A DNA stretch of 64,000 nt from Phycisphaerae bacterium (lineage in GTDB: Bacteria > Planctomycetota > Phycisphaerae > Sedimentisphaerales > Anaerobacaceae): the NCBI GenBank assembly GCA_028714855.1, contig JAQTLP010000009.1:1-64000 (forward strand), read 5' to 3'. The stretch's first letter is position 1. The number at the start of each line of letters is the position of its first letter. The position numbers and the translations under genes were made by a program. The notes beneath the pieces were generated by a model. That model had not been told where the DNA came from. It saw only the letters and a list, made by a program, of their open reading frames with translations, and searched no databases. Positions 17,263 through 26,696 of the stretch are shown one piece after another.

Positions 17263-18498
17263 ATGAGAAAAGCGAGCATCATTAGCATCGGCAATGAAAT
17301 TCTCAGCGGTCAGACAGTAGATACTAACGCTGCATATCTGAGCGGGAAACTGCTTTCAATCGGCATACCTGTTGTCAGCTCCTACACAGCCGGAGATGAT
17401 ATGGATTTGATTGTGCGAATGTTGAATCTGGCGAGCGGTGATGCGGATGTAGTGTTAGTAACCGGTGGTTTAGGGCCTACTGATGACGATGTAACACGCC
17501 AGGGGTTTGCCAAATTTCTCGGCAGCGAATTAGAGTTACAGAGCGAGCTTTTCGAGAAGATTCGAAATATATTCGCTAACCGACAGCGGCCGATGCCGGA
17601 GAGAAATAAAATCCAAGCATACATACCGGCTGGTACTAAGGCCATCGAAAATAATCTCGGCACAGCTCCGGGAATAAGGGCTGAATTGAAGGGTAAATTG
17701 TTTTTCGTAATGCCCGGCGTGCCGTCGGAAATGAAGCAAATGTTCGAGGGGTCGGTTTTTCCAGAACTACAGAAATTTGCCGGCAAACAAGCGGTTATTG
17801 TGCTGAAATTGAGGTGTTTTGGGGCAGGGGAGTCAGATATTGCTGAAAAGCTCGGTGACCTTATGCAGCGAGGCAGAAACCCTTTAATTAACTGTACGGT
17901 GCATTATGGCGTCATTACGCTGCATATTATAGCAACGGCGGAAGATAAAGGGCAGGCGCAGGAAATGGCTCAAAAATGCGAAAAAACGCTGCAAAATGCT
18001 CTCGGAGAGCTAATTTATGGTACAGGAGAGCAAACTTTAGCTGAGGTTGTGGGGGCAAAATTAGCTCAACAGAAAAAGACAATCGCCGTAACTGAATCCT
18101 GCACAGGCGGCACTTTGGCCAAGTTACTGACCGATATCCCGGGGGCCAGCAAATATTTCACGCACGGCTGGGTTACTTACAGCAACATCGCAAAAATCAA
18201 GGCGCTTGGCATAGAAGCCGATTTAATTAAAGAAGATGGTGCTGTAAGCTGCAGTGTAGCAGAAGCTATGGCCAAGAAGGCCAGGGAAATAGCCGGAACA
18301 GACTTTGCAATCGGTATAACTGGTATAGCCGGCCCAGACGGCGGAAGCGAACAGAAACCCGTCGGACTGGTATATATTAGTGTGGATTCCGATAGTGGCT
18401 GTGAAACCAAGCGTTTTGTTTTTGCTGCTCACAGCAGAGATTTTGTACGGCTTCAGGCGGCACAAACAGCCCTGAATATGCTCCGGCTAAAGTTATAG
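17263..18498 (+). CDS. cinA: CinA: competence/damage-inducible protein, NMN deamidase
   Basis: The N-terminal MoaB/MogA-like domain (MRKASIISIGNEILSGQTVD, VLVTGGLGPTDDDVT, FVMPGVPSEM) is followed from about residue 260 by the CinA C-terminal amidohydrolase domain (AVTESCTGGTLAKLLTDIPG, GITGIAGPDGG, KPVGLVYIS). The 411 residues match full-length bacterial CinA. In characterised homologues the enzyme deamidates nicotinamide mononucleotide and has ADP-ribose pyrophosphatase activity, serving NAD repair. I use ATG 17263; an upstream in-frame TTG at 17248 overlaps the dehydrogenase stop and adds NFRP, with no support. Confidence 0.93.
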   Translation: MRKASIISIGNEILSGQTVDTNAAYLSGKLLSIGIPVVSSYTAGDDMDLIVRMLNLASGDADVVLVTGGLGPTDDDVTRQGFAKFLGSELELQSELFEKIRNIFANRQRPMPERNKIQAYIPAGTKAIENNLGTAPGIRAELKGKLFFVMPGVPSEMKQMFEGSVFPELQKFAGKQAVIVLKLRCFGAGESDIAEKLGDLMQRGRNPLINCTVHYGVITLHIIATAEDKGQAQEMAQKCEKTLQNALGELIYGTGEQTLAEVVGAKLAQQKKTIAVTESCTGGTLAKLLTDIPGASKYFTHGWVTYSNIAKIKALGIEADLIKEDGAVSCSVAEAMAKKAREIAGTDFAIGITGIAGPDGGSEQKPVGLVYISVDSDSGCETKRFVFAAHSRDFVRLQAAQTALNMLRLKL

Positions 18499-18508
18499 CT
18501 TTGGCCAG

Positions 18509-18537
18509 TTGCGTCCTGATAGCAATTATGGTATAAT
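18509..18537 (+). promoter_or_regulatory. Candidate promoter of the secretion/pilus cluster
   Basis: TTGCGT (18509-18514), a 17-base spacer and perfect TATAAT (18532-18537). The predicted start of transcription is only about 14 bases before the ATG at 18558. Confidence 0.6.
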
Positions 18538-18557
18538 AAAGAGTCTGGGATGCATAT

Positions 18558-20297
18558 ATGGCAGAGAAACGTAGACATTTAGGTGAGATACTCTATAAAG
18601 CGGGGCTGGTTGAAAAGCAGGCGCTTCTTAATGCAATCAAGACTTCTAAAACCAGTAATAAGAAGCTTGGTCAAGTATTGCTTGAATTGAAGCTTGTAGA
18701 TGAAGAAACCCTTACCAAGGCGATCGCCAAGCAATTTGGGCTGGAATACATAAACCTGGATAAAGTCACCATTCCACCCGAAGTAATTAAACTTGTGCCG
18801 GAAGATCTTATGAGAAGGCACAATGTCCTGCCTCTTAGTATGAATAACGGCAGGTTGAAACTGATTATCGGCGACCCGTTAAACTTAGATGCGATGGATA
18901 CGCTTCGGTTTCGTCTTAATGCCGAACTGGACTACTGCCTTGCAAACCCTTCAAAAATCAAATCTTATCTTAGTGATTCAGTAGTAGAAGAAACAAAAAG
19001 CGAAGAAGACGATAAGTTGAGACACAGCATCGACGCAACAGCCGCCGAGCTTGCAGAGGCCAGCCGAGAGCTGCAGGCAGAAGCCCTTAAAGCCGAGGCA
19101 GCAGGTGGCAGCGATGATGGCCCAATTGTTAAACTGGTAAACTTGATAATAGATAATGCCTATCATATGCGTGCGAGCGATATTCATATTGAGCCGATGT
19201 CCGACAGGGTACGTATAAGATATCGTGTCGACGGCGTCTGTCTGGAAAAAGATAACATTCCCAAAAATATGCAGCCACAACTGCTTGCCCGCTTCAAAAT
19301 CCTGTCTGGTATGGATATTGCCGAAAGAAGATTGCCGCAGGATGGTCGTATTAAACGCATGATTGGAGACAGCGATGTTGACTTTCGTGTCTCTGCTCTG
19401 CCAGGCAACCACGGAGAAAGCGTGGTATTGCGTATTTTGCGCCGTGATTCAGTTAATATCGGTATTCAGTCACTCGGTTTTGAACAGGACGATTACGAGC
19501 GATTTTTGAGAATAATCAAAAGGCCCAATGGTATCTTTCTGGTGACAGGTCCTACCGGCAGCGGAAAAACCACAACTCTGTATGCAGCTCTGCAGGAACT
19601 TAACAGGCCGGACAAGAAGATTATTACCGCTGAAGACCCCGTGGAATACAACTTTACAGGGATGAATCAGTGCCAGGTCAAAGAAGAAATCGAGCTTACG
19701 TTCGATAAAATCCTAAGGGCAATGCTGCGACAAGCTCCTAATATCATACTTGTCGGTGAAATTCGAGACGGTATCGTTGCGGATGTCGCGATTCAAGCAG
19801 CACTTACAGGACACCTGGTTTTCAGTACTTTGCATACCAATGATGCCCCCGGTGCAATTACGCGTTTAATAGATATGGGTGTTAAGCCATTCCTTGTAGC
19901 CAGCTCGATTCAAGCTATTATGGCGCAGCGGCTCGTAAGAGTCATTTGCAGTAAATGCAAAGTAGTCGATGAAAATCCGGACCCGCATTATTTGCGAATG
20001 GTTAATATCACACCTGAAGATCTCAAGAAACATCCTATTTACAAGGGAGCCGGCTGCAGCAACTGCCAGAAGACCGGCTATAAAGGCCGAATGGCAGTAT
20101 TTGAGATGGTGGAGCTAAACAGCAAGATAAGAGAATTGGCCTTTGAAAAGGCAACTAATACCAATTTGAGAAAGGCCTGCCGGGCAAGCGGAATGAGGAC
20201 GCTGGCTGAAGACGGCAGACTGAAGATATTTAAAGGAGTGACTACACCGATAGAAGTAGCGGGTGTGGCGGAGGCCGAGGACATGATCACGGGATAG
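18558..20297 (+). CDS. GspE/PilB-type assembly ATPase, first copy
   Basis: Cytoplasmic ATPase that powers pseudopilus or pilus polymerisation. The N-terminal MshEN-type domain (LGEILYKAGLVEKQALLNAI, then LGLEYINLDKV) spans residues 1-145. After a charged Glu/Ala-rich linker comes the core: DIHIEPMSDRVRIRYRVDG, Walker A GPTGSGKTTT, Asp box ITAEDPVEYNF, Walker B-like IILVGEIRDG, and the His box TGHLVFSTLHTNDAP. The tetracysteine zinc site is split as CSKC and CSNCQKTGYKGR, as in GspE. The 579 residues are full length. It opens a plus-strand run that continues with pilT, 27 bases on. Confidence 0.93.
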   Translation: MAEKRRHLGEILYKAGLVEKQALLNAIKTSKTSNKKLGQVLLELKLVDEETLTKAIAKQFGLEYINLDKVTIPPEVIKLVPEDLMRRHNVLPLSMNNGRLKLIIGDPLNLDAMDTLRFRLNAELDYCLANPSKIKSYLSDSVVEETKSEEDDKLRHSIDATAAELAEASRELQAEALKAEAAGGSDDGPIVKLVNLIIDNAYHMRASDIHIEPMSDRVRIRYRVDGVCLEKDNIPKNMQPQLLARFKILSGMDIAERRLPQDGRIKRMIGDSDVDFRVSALPGNHGESVVLRILRRDSVNIGIQSLGFEQDDYERFLRIIKRPNGIFLVTGPTGSGKTTTLYAALQELNRPDKKIITAEDPVEYNFTGMNQCQVKEEIELTFDKILRAMLRQAPNIILVGEIRDGIVADVAIQAALTGHLVFSTLHTNDAPGAITRLIDMGVKPFLVASSIQAIMAQRLVRVICSKCKVVDENPDPHYLRMVNITPEDLKKHPIYKGAGCSNCQKTGYKGRMAVFEMVELNSKIRELAFEKATNTNLRKACRASGMRTLAEDGRLKIFKGVTTPIEVAGVAEAEDMITG

Positions 20298-20324
20298 ATA
20301 AAGTGGGTTATTGAGGATTCTTAA

Positions 20325-21458
20325 ATGGCAACAGTTAATATGGATCGGTTACTGCAGGCTTGTGTCTCGCAAAAAGGCTCGGACATACACCTTACCACCG
20401 GCCGGGCACCGGTATTGAGGATAGATGGTTCACTGAGGTCTTTGGAAACCAAGGTTCTTGAGGCTGATGATACCGTGGCTTTGATGAAAAGTATCGCACC
20501 TGAGCGGAATCAGCAGGAACTTCAGGAAGAGGGCGGAACTGACTTTGGTTTTGCCTACGGTGATATAGCAAGGTTTCGTGTATCTGTTTTTCGGCAAAGG
20601 GGTGATATCGCGATAGTCTTACGTCTTATCCCAACAAAAATTCTGACATTTGAAGAGATAGGCCTGCCCAAAATTTGTGCTGCTTTGTGCCGGAGACCGA
20701 GAGGGATGTTTCTGGTTACAGGCCCGACGGGAAGCGGTAAAACAACCACCCTGGCGTGCATGGTAAACTATATTAATGAACATTTTGACCGTCATATTAT
20801 AACAATAGAGGAACCAATAGAATATTATCACAAGCACAAAAAGTCGCTTGTCAACCAGCGAGAGGTCGGCGTTGATGTTCCAAGTTTTAGTGAAGCACTA
20901 AGGCGCGTTTTAAGAATGGACCCGGATGTTATTATGGTAGGTGAACTGCGAGACCTGGAGACAATCGAGGCGGCCGTTAGAGCTGCCGAAACCGGCCACC
21001 TTGTTTTCAGCACACTGCATACAATAAGCGCTGCGGGAACGATTACCAGAATTATTGACGTATTTCCGGTAAACCAGCAGGAACAAATTCGCACCCAGTT
21101 AAGCTCCAATTTGATGGCAGTTCTCAGTCAGGACCTTTGTCCTTTGGCTACCGGCAGGGGAAGAGTAGCTGCTTATGAGTTTATGGTTGTTACTCCTGCT
21201 ATTGCCAACCTTATCCGTGAAAACAAGACTTATCGAATTGATTCGAGCATCCAGACGGGTAAAAAATTAGGGATGCAGCTTCTCGACGAACATCTTTGGC
21301 AGCTATATGAAACCGGCAAAATTACAATGGAGAGTATGCTGGATAAGGCCCGCGCACCGGGGGCATTGCAGGACAAGGCTATGGCCAAGCTAAAAGGTGT
21401 GAAGGGGAAGAGACCGACAAAGGAAGGCGAAGAGGAAATAGAAATTTTCCGGACGTAG
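20325..21458 (+). CDS. pilT: PilT-type retraction/secretion ATPase
   Basis: A compact 377-residue ATPase lacking the MshEN domain and the zinc site, as in PilT. Motifs: GSDIHLTTGRAPVLRIDG at the start, GPTGSGKTTTLACMVNYINE (Walker A), ITIEEPIEYYH (Asp box), DPDVIMVGELRDLETI (Walker B), AAETGHLVFSTLHT (His box), and a C-terminal arm with a LLDEHLWQLYETGKIT pattern. In type IV pili PilT disassembles the fibre; in this mixed cluster it suggests a retractable structure rather than a pure type II secretion system. A terminator follows 30 bases after the stop, so the next ATPase gene starts a new transcript. Confidence 0.93.
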   Translation: MATVNMDRLLQACVSQKGSDIHLTTGRAPVLRIDGSLRSLETKVLEADDTVALMKSIAPERNQQELQEEGGTDFGFAYGDIARFRVSVFRQRGDIAIVLRLIPTKILTFEEIGLPKICAALCRRPRGMFLVTGPTGSGKTTTLACMVNYINEHFDRHIITIEEPIEYYHKHKKSLVNQREVGVDVPSFSEALRRVLRMDPDVIMVGELRDLETIEAAVRAAETGHLVFSTLHTISAAGTITRIIDVFPVNQQEQIRTQLSSNLMAVLSQDLCPLATGRGRVAAYEFMVVTPAIANLIRENKTYRIDSSIQTGKKLGMQLLDEHLWQLYETGKITMESMLDKARAPGALQDKAMAKLKGVKGKRPTKEGEEEIEIFRT

Positions 21459-21488
21459 CTAGCCACAAAAAACGAGTCAATTTTGACG

Positions 21489-21527
21489 AAATACCAGCTT
21501 GGAAATGAATTCGGCTGGTATTTTTTT
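21489..21527 (+). terminator. Rho-independent terminator after pilT
   Basis: AAATACCAGC (21489-21498) pairs with GCTGGTATTT (21514-21523) around a 15-base loop, with a continuing T-run. Confidence 0.75.
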
Positions 21528-21629
21528 GTATATTAAAAGGGCAGTTTTTTCGATAAATAGAGGGGTGTCTGGCGTTAAAATAGGCACTTTTGTAAGTCTT
21601 AACAACTAAATGTCCAATTTGTAATTTAC

Positions 21630-21658
21630 TTGTCAAGAAGCTTTTAATGTGATATAAT
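21630..21658 (+). promoter_or_regulatory. Strong candidate promoter for the second ATPase operon
   Basis: TTGTCA (21630-21635), a 17-base spacer and perfect TATAAT (21653-21658), 42 bases before the ATG at 21700. Confidence 0.7.
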
Positions 21659-21699
21659 TAATACAGATTAGGAACCGATTGGTTAGAGGTATAAGGCAG

Positions 21700-23466
21700 A
21701 TGGAAAAGGTAAAGACTGCAAAAACACTTCCTCCTATAGAACAATTAAGGGGTAGAACCCTCGGCAGGATACTTATAAAAATGGGTGTCCTGACAAGAGA
21801 AAAGGTCCATGAGTGCCTTAAGGTCCAGAAGCAGAAGCCCGGGGTTCGCATAGGCCAGATATTCCTCGAACTTGGCTTGGTAGATGAAAATCAGCTGCAA
21901 ATGGCTCTCGCGGCCCAGCGAGGGATGGAATATATAAAACTGAGCGATATTGATATTCCCGCTGATGTAATCGAGAAGGTGCCGATGCAGATGGCAAAGA
22001 CATATCACATCATACCCATCGAATATGATAAGGCGAAGAAAGAGCTATGTGTTGTTCTTGACAGCGCCGATAATTTCAAGGCGACCGATGACTTGAGCAC
22101 CTTAATGGGTTTTAGAGTTACCGCGAAGATAACTGACTCTGATGCGCTTGAAGCTGCGTTAGCTAAATATTACAAAGAAGAGCAGGAAGAAAACATCAAT
22201 GAACTGATAGGTGAAATCCAGGCGGACGGTTTCCTTGCAGAGTTCGAAGGCAGGAACGCGAGTATAGACCTTGATGAATTAAAGGAGCTGTCAGAATCGA
22301 ATCCCGTCAAGAAGCTGCTGAACCTTGTTTTGATGCAGGCAATTCGTGACAAGTCCTCGGATATTCATTTTGAGCCGTTTGAAAATGAATACAAGATGCG
22401 TTATCGCATAGACGGCGTGCTTTACGAGATGGTTCCTCCGCCTAAGCACATCGCCGCGGCGCTTAGCTCGCGTATAAAAGTTATGGCGAGCCTGGATATT
22501 GCAGAGAGACGGTTGCCGCAGGACGGCCGAATATCGCTGACCGTCCAGGGTAAGCCGGTTGATTTGCGGGTTAGTGTTTTGCCCACAATGTTCGGAGAAA
22601 GTGTGGTGCTGCGTGTCCTCGATAGAAGTCAGCTAAGCCTGGATTTGGAAAAACTGGGGCTGAGACCATACGACCTTGATTTATTCCGTCAGCTTATTCA
22701 CAAGCCTAATGGTATTATAATTGTGACGGGTCCCACCGGAAGCGGCAAAACTACTACTCTTTACTCGGCCTTGACCGAACTTAATGACATTGAGACTAAA
22801 GTTATCACCACTGAAGACCCCGTAGAATACGACCTTGACGGTGTTATTCAGGTTCAAATGAAGCCGGACATCGGACTGACATTTGCAAAGTGCCTGCGTT
22901 CGATTTTGCGTCAGGACCCCGACGTTATAATGGTCGGTGAAATTCGTGACCTTGAAACGGCAGAAATCGCGGCCCAGTCGTCTCTGACGGGCCATATAGT
23001 GTTTACCACGCTGCACACAAACGACGCCCCAAGCTCAATAGCCCGACTTTTAGATTTGGGTGTCGAAACATTTCTTATTACTGCTACGCTCGAAGGTGTC
23101 GTTGCTCAGCGATTGGTCAGAAAGATATGTGAGAAATGTAAAACACCATTCGAGCCAACAGAGACTCAACTGCTGGAATTAGGGCTTTCACCGGCAGATG
23201 TCAAAGGCAAGAGTTTCCATTACGGCAGAGGCTGCAGCAAATGCAATAATACCGGTTACAGAGGGCGAACGGGTATTTACGAGATTATGGTATTCACCGA
23301 TGAGATACGTGAGTTAGTTATGAATCAGGCTTCGACAAGTCTCCTGCGTGCAGCAGGGCAAAAGGCCGGCATGAAGCTATTGCGGGAGAATGGTTTGGCA
23401 GCTATTTATGACGGCATTACTACTATAGAAGAGATAGTAAAAGAAACAATTTCAGAGGAGGCATAA
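21700..23466 (+). CDS. GspE/PilB-type assembly ATPase, second copy
   Basis: Full-length (588 residues) paralogue of the ATPase at 18558. N-terminal MshEN-type domain with LGRILIKMGVLTREKVHECL and a typical second half (AAQRGMEYIKLSDIDIPADV). The core carries DIHFEPFENEYKMRYRIDGV, GPTGSGKTTTLYSAL, TTEDPVEYDLDG, DPDVIMVGEIRDLETAE and TGHIVFTTLHTNDAPSS; zinc ligands are CEKC and CSKCNNTGYRGRTG. I chose ATG 21700 with AGAGG ten bases upstream; the TTG at 21679 adds seven residues with no support. Having its own promoter directly ahead of gspF suggests that this copy, not the first, drives the pseudopilus of the operon below. Division of labour between the two is an inference. Confidence 0.92.
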   Translation: MEKVKTAKTLPPIEQLRGRTLGRILIKMGVLTREKVHECLKVQKQKPGVRIGQIFLELGLVDENQLQMALAAQRGMEYIKLSDIDIPADVIEKVPMQMAKTYHIIPIEYDKAKKELCVVLDSADNFKATDDLSTLMGFRVTAKITDSDALEAALAKYYKEEQEENINELIGEIQADGFLAEFEGRNASIDLDELKELSESNPVKKLLNLVLMQAIRDKSSDIHFEPFENEYKMRYRIDGVLYEMVPPPKHIAAALSSRIKVMASLDIAERRLPQDGRISLTVQGKPVDLRVSVLPTMFGESVVLRVLDRSQLSLDLEKLGLRPYDLDLFRQLIHKPNGIIIVTGPTGSGKTTTLYSALTELNDIETKVITTEDPVEYDLDGVIQVQMKPDIGLTFAKCLRSILRQDPDVIMVGEIRDLETAEIAAQSSLTGHIVFTTLHTNDAPSSIARLLDLGVETFLITATLEGVVAQRLVRKICEKCKTPFEPTETQLLELGLSPADVKGKSFHYGRGCSKCNNTGYRGRTGIYEIMVFTDEIRELVMNQASTSLLRAAGQKAGMKLLRENGLAAIYDGITTIEEIVKETISEEA

Positions 23467-23526
23467 GAAGACCAGTGGCTATGGAATATTTCATAGTAAA
23501 TCATCGATCCGAAGGAGGTGATTAGA

Positions 23527-24786
23527 ATGCCTATTTTTCAATACGAAGCGTTGGATTCTCAGGGTGTAGGAGTCAAGGATGAAATAGAAGCCCTGAGTCA
23601 GAAAGAGGCGATAAGCAAAATACGAAATATGGGCTATTTCCCCACGAAGGTCCGTGAACATGGGGCCGGGAAAAAAGCTCCGGAAAAAGCCGCCGCAAAG
23701 CAGAAACCGAGGCGTGGCGCCGGTGGAAAGGTTAAAGTCAAACTTGTAACCCAGTTTGCGAGACAGCTTTCTACGCTGCAGGACGCAGGACTGCCCATTT
23801 TGAGGTCACTGCGTATTCTGCAGGAGCAGCAAAAAGCAGGAACATTCAAGAGAGTCATTGGTTATGTGGCAGATGACATCGAAGGCGGCTCAACACTCTC
23901 GGAAGCTATGAGCAGATTTCCACGGTGTTTTGACCGGTTGTTTGTGAACATGGTGGCAGCCGGAGAGACCGGCGGCGTGCTCGACCTTATTTTGGCACGT
24001 ATTGCTGATTTTATGGAGAAAGCCCAGAAGCTTAAATCCCGGGTTAAAAGCGCCATGGTTTATCCGCTTGTGGTTTTGAGCGCGGCATTCGGTATTCTTT
24101 TAATGTTGATGTGGAAAGTGATACCCACGTTTACCGAAGTGCTGGGTGAAATGACAGAGGGTGGAAAGTTGCCGGCGTTGACGCAAATGGTGTTCGGAAT
24201 GAGCAACTGGATAGCATATCACTATGGCTGGGCTATTCTGTTAGGAGTGCCGTTCGGAATAGTTTTTATACTCAAAGCTGTAAGAACAGTTCGTGCCGGC
24301 AGATACGTTCTGGATACTGTCAACCTGAAACTGCCGGTGGTGGGCAAACTTAGCGGTTACGTGGCCGTTACACGGTGGACAAGAACGTTAGGGACATTGA
24401 TTGGTGCCGGTGTGCCGATTCTGGATGCTATTAACACTTCGCGGGAGACGGCTGGAAATGAGGTCTATGCCAGCATGCTTGGCAAGGTTCACAACTCAAT
24501 CAGGCAGGGCGATACCTTCGCCAGCCCGCTAAAACAATCCAAAACCGTTGACCTAATCGTATCCAGCATGGTTTCCGTAGGCGAGGAAACAGGCGACCTG
24601 GATAAGATGCTTCTGAAAGTAGCCGACAACTTCGATGAGCAGGTTGACGTGATGGTCGGTTCACTGATGTCACTGCTTGAGCCGATTATGATTATTGTGC
24701 TCGGCTCTATCGTTATGACCATCGTCTTGTCGATATTTATGCCGATGATATCAGTTATCCAAAGTTTATCCGGAGGCTCCAGCTAA
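23527..24786 (+). CDS. GspF/PilC inner-membrane platform protein
   Basis: Polytopic inner-membrane protein that couples the assembly ATPase to the pilin. ATG 23527 has a textbook AAGGAGGTG six bases upstream; the GTG at 23518 lies inside that ribosome site. The 419 residues start with the PilC-type cytoplasmic head (PIFQYEALDSQGVGVKDEIE) and have two T2SSF domains: LVTQFARQLSTLQDAGLPIL with FMEKAQKLKSRVKSAMVYPL, and VTRWTRTLGTLIGAGVPILD with SLLEPIMIIVLGSIVMTIVL. Between residues 45 and 65 is a Lys/Ala/Pro-rich linker. It lies 60 bases after the second gspE-like gene and is followed by the pseudopilins. Confidence 0.93.
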   Translation: MPIFQYEALDSQGVGVKDEIEALSQKEAISKIRNMGYFPTKVREHGAGKKAPEKAAAKQKPRRGAGGKVKVKLVTQFARQLSTLQDAGLPILRSLRILQEQQKAGTFKRVIGYVADDIEGGSTLSEAMSRFPRCFDRLFVNMVAAGETGGVLDLILARIADFMEKAQKLKSRVKSAMVYPLVVLSAAFGILLMLMWKVIPTFTEVLGEMTEGGKLPALTQMVFGMSNWIAYHYGWAILLGVPFGIVFILKAVRTVRAGRYVLDTVNLKLPVVGKLSGYVAVTRWTRTLGTLIGAGVPILDAINTSRETAGNEVYASMLGKVHNSIRQGDTFASPLKQSKTVDLIVSSMVSVGEETGDLDKMLLKVADNFDEQVDVMVGSLMSLLEPIMIIVLGSIVMTIVLSIFMPMISVIQSLSGGSS

Positions 24787-24844
24787 AAGCTGGACTAAAT
24801 TAACAGGTCAAGCATTTATTTAATTGAATAATGAGGAGAATAAA

Positions 24845-25762
24845 ATGAAACCGATTACCAAACAATCTGACAAAAAAACAGCGTTTACCATTATCGAGTT
24901 GCTGACCGTTATGAGTATTATCGTGATTCTCATCGGTCTGCTTTTGCCGTCTTTGAATATGGCCAAACGGTACGCAAAAGAAGTAAGGCAAAGGGCACAG
25001 TTCCACAGCATCGGCGCTGCGATGGAGCTTTTCAGTGCCAACAGCGGGTGGGGCGGCTATCCGCCTTCGGACGCCTTGGACACAGCGGCGACGCCTCTGT
25101 ACTACTGTGGAGCACAAAAGCTTTGTGAAGCCATGATGGGCCAGGACCTGGCAGGCTTTCACCCGGATTCACAATTCCTGGCTGCTTGTACGGATGGAAC
25201 CAATAAATTATACAATAATAATCCGGTAGGTGATCCACTTTATCCTACCGAAGAGGCGAATTTGAAGCTCAGAAAAGGGCCGTATTTAGAAACTGAAAAA
25301 GTTAGTGCCTATAGGTTAAGCGATTTGTATGCAAATACAGGGTCGAATCTTGATCCGGATTTGTTTGTTCTGTGCGACGTGTATAACCGCGTTAGAAACA
25401 GGACAACTGGAAAAGGAGTAGGTATGCCCGTACTTTACTATAAGGCCAATAAAGCAAATACCAAACATGACCCCAATGCCGCCTATCTCCCAACAACTGC
25501 CGGTGATAATGGCTATATTTACAATTATCTGGACAACGATGATTTAGTCCTGCTGGGGTTGCCGGGGAGTACAACTCCACATCCCATGGCTTCTACGCAG
25601 ACTCCCGAAGTATTTTATGAAATGACAAGGGATAGCAGGGTTAGCTTGCCGGACGGCTGGCCGTACAGGCCGGATTCTTATATCCTGCTTTCGGCGGGTT
25701 TTGACGGTCTATATGGCACAGATGACGACATATTTAATTTTGACAAGGCACCCGGCCAGTAA
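24845..25762 (+). CDS. Pseudopilin 1 of the cluster, GspG-like calcium-site tail
   Basis: GAGGAG lies seven bases before ATG 24845; a TTG at 24824 in the same frame is rejected. After an 11-residue basic leader comes the prepilin site Ala-Phe and FTIIELLTVMSIIVILIGLL, with Glu at mature position 5. The globular domain is unusually large, about 305 residues in total. It ends YILLSAGFDGLYGTDDDIFN, which resembles the calcium-binding loop of the major pseudopilin GspG (Ser-x-Gly-x-Asp-Gly ... Asp-Asp-Ile). Similar tails occur in the next two proteins. Substrate or fibre role unknown. Confidence 0.85.
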   Translation: MKPITKQSDKKTAFTIIELLTVMSIIVILIGLLLPSLNMAKRYAKEVRQRAQFHSIGAAMELFSANSGWGGYPPSDALDTAATPLYYCGAQKLCEAMMGQDLAGFHPDSQFLAACTDGTNKLYNNNPVGDPLYPTEEANLKLRKGPYLETEKVSAYRLSDLYANTGSNLDPDLFVLCDVYNRVRNRTTGKGVGMPVLYYKANKANTKHDPNAAYLPTTAGDNGYIYNYLDNDDLVLLGLPGSTTPHPMASTQTPEVFYEMTRDSRVSLPDGWPYRPDSYILLSAGFDGLYGTDDDIFNFDKAPGQ

Positions 25763-25804
25763 TGGGCGCGTAGAGGACTGAGAAGAAGTAAGGAGGTAAT
25801 AGCT

Positions 25805-26671
25805 GTGAAAGATAAAAAATCAGCTCATCGGAACGGAGTCTGCCGAAGCGTGGCTTTTACGCTGGTGGAGTTATTATCGGTTCTGGGGATAATTGCCATA
25901 TTGGTTGCGCTGCTTATTCCTGCTCTGACTATGGTGCGTGACATGGCAAAAGAAACACAGCAGAAGGCCCAGATTGCCACCATCGAGATGGCTCTGACGG
26001 CGTTTAAGCATGATTACGGCGATTATCCGCCGTCACACGGCACATTTGGTAGTAGTATAGACTATTATTACCCCGGAGCTCAGACTCTTGCCGAAGCCCT
26101 TGTGGGCTGGGACCTGTTGGGGTTTCATTTTAGCAACCCAAAGTCAAGCTGGGATTCAGTAGGAACTGCATATCCGCAGCCACCGACTGAGGATGATTTG
26201 AAAAATAACAGGAGAGGGCCTTATCTGGAGCTTGCAACCGCTAACGCGTTTCGTCTGAATAATCTATTTACTGGTATTTCTTCAAATTATAATTCAGATG
26301 CTTTTGTGATTTGTGATGTATTCGGCAAAAAGCCGGTAAAAGTCGGCGGAAAGACTGTTATGGCAGGGGCCCCAATCCTTTATTACAAGGCGAATACCTC
26401 CAGTAAAACAATAGACTATACTAGTCCTATACTGCGCACAGAGCTAATATACAATTACTTAGACAATCGCTCTTTTATTTATGATTTTATTCCAGCGAGT
26501 CCACTTTATGACACTCAATTTTTCTATGATTATATCAGAGACCCGAAGGTAACAACGGCAGTTTGGCCCTTCAGGCCTGAATCGTACCTGCTGATTTCAG
26601 CAGGGTCAGACGGCCTGTATGGGACGAGAGATGATATTTGTAATTTTGACCCTAATTTCCCCCCCGAATAA
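25805..26671 (+). CDS. Pseudopilin 2, GspG-like calcium-site tail
   Basis: Starts at GTG 25805 behind AAGGAGGTAATAGCT. After a 17-residue basic leader (MKDKKSAHRNGVCRSVA) the methylation motif is FTLVELLSVLGIIAILVALL. The body is clearly related to the preceding gene: FKHDYGDYPPSHG against SANSGWGGYPPSD, YYYPGAQTLAEALVGWDLLG against YYCGAQKLCEAMMGQDLAG, and GAPILYYKAN against MPVLYYKAN. The end, YLLISAGSDGLYGTRDDICN, is again the GspG-like calcium loop. The two arose by duplication and probably form part of the same fibre or tip. Confidence 0.86.
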   Translation: MKDKKSAHRNGVCRSVAFTLVELLSVLGIIAILVALLIPALTMVRDMAKETQQKAQIATIEMALTAFKHDYGDYPPSHGTFGSSIDYYYPGAQTLAEALVGWDLLGFHFSNPKSSWDSVGTAYPQPPTEDDLKNNRRGPYLELATANAFRLNNLFTGISSNYNSDAFVICDVFGKKPVKVGGKTVMAGAPILYYKANTSSKTIDYTSPILRTELIYNYLDNRSFIYDFIPASPLYDTQFFYDYIRDPKVTTAVWPFRPESYLLISAGSDGLYGTRDDICNFDPNFPPE

Positions 26672-26696
26672 ACGATGCGATTGGTTGTATTTGACA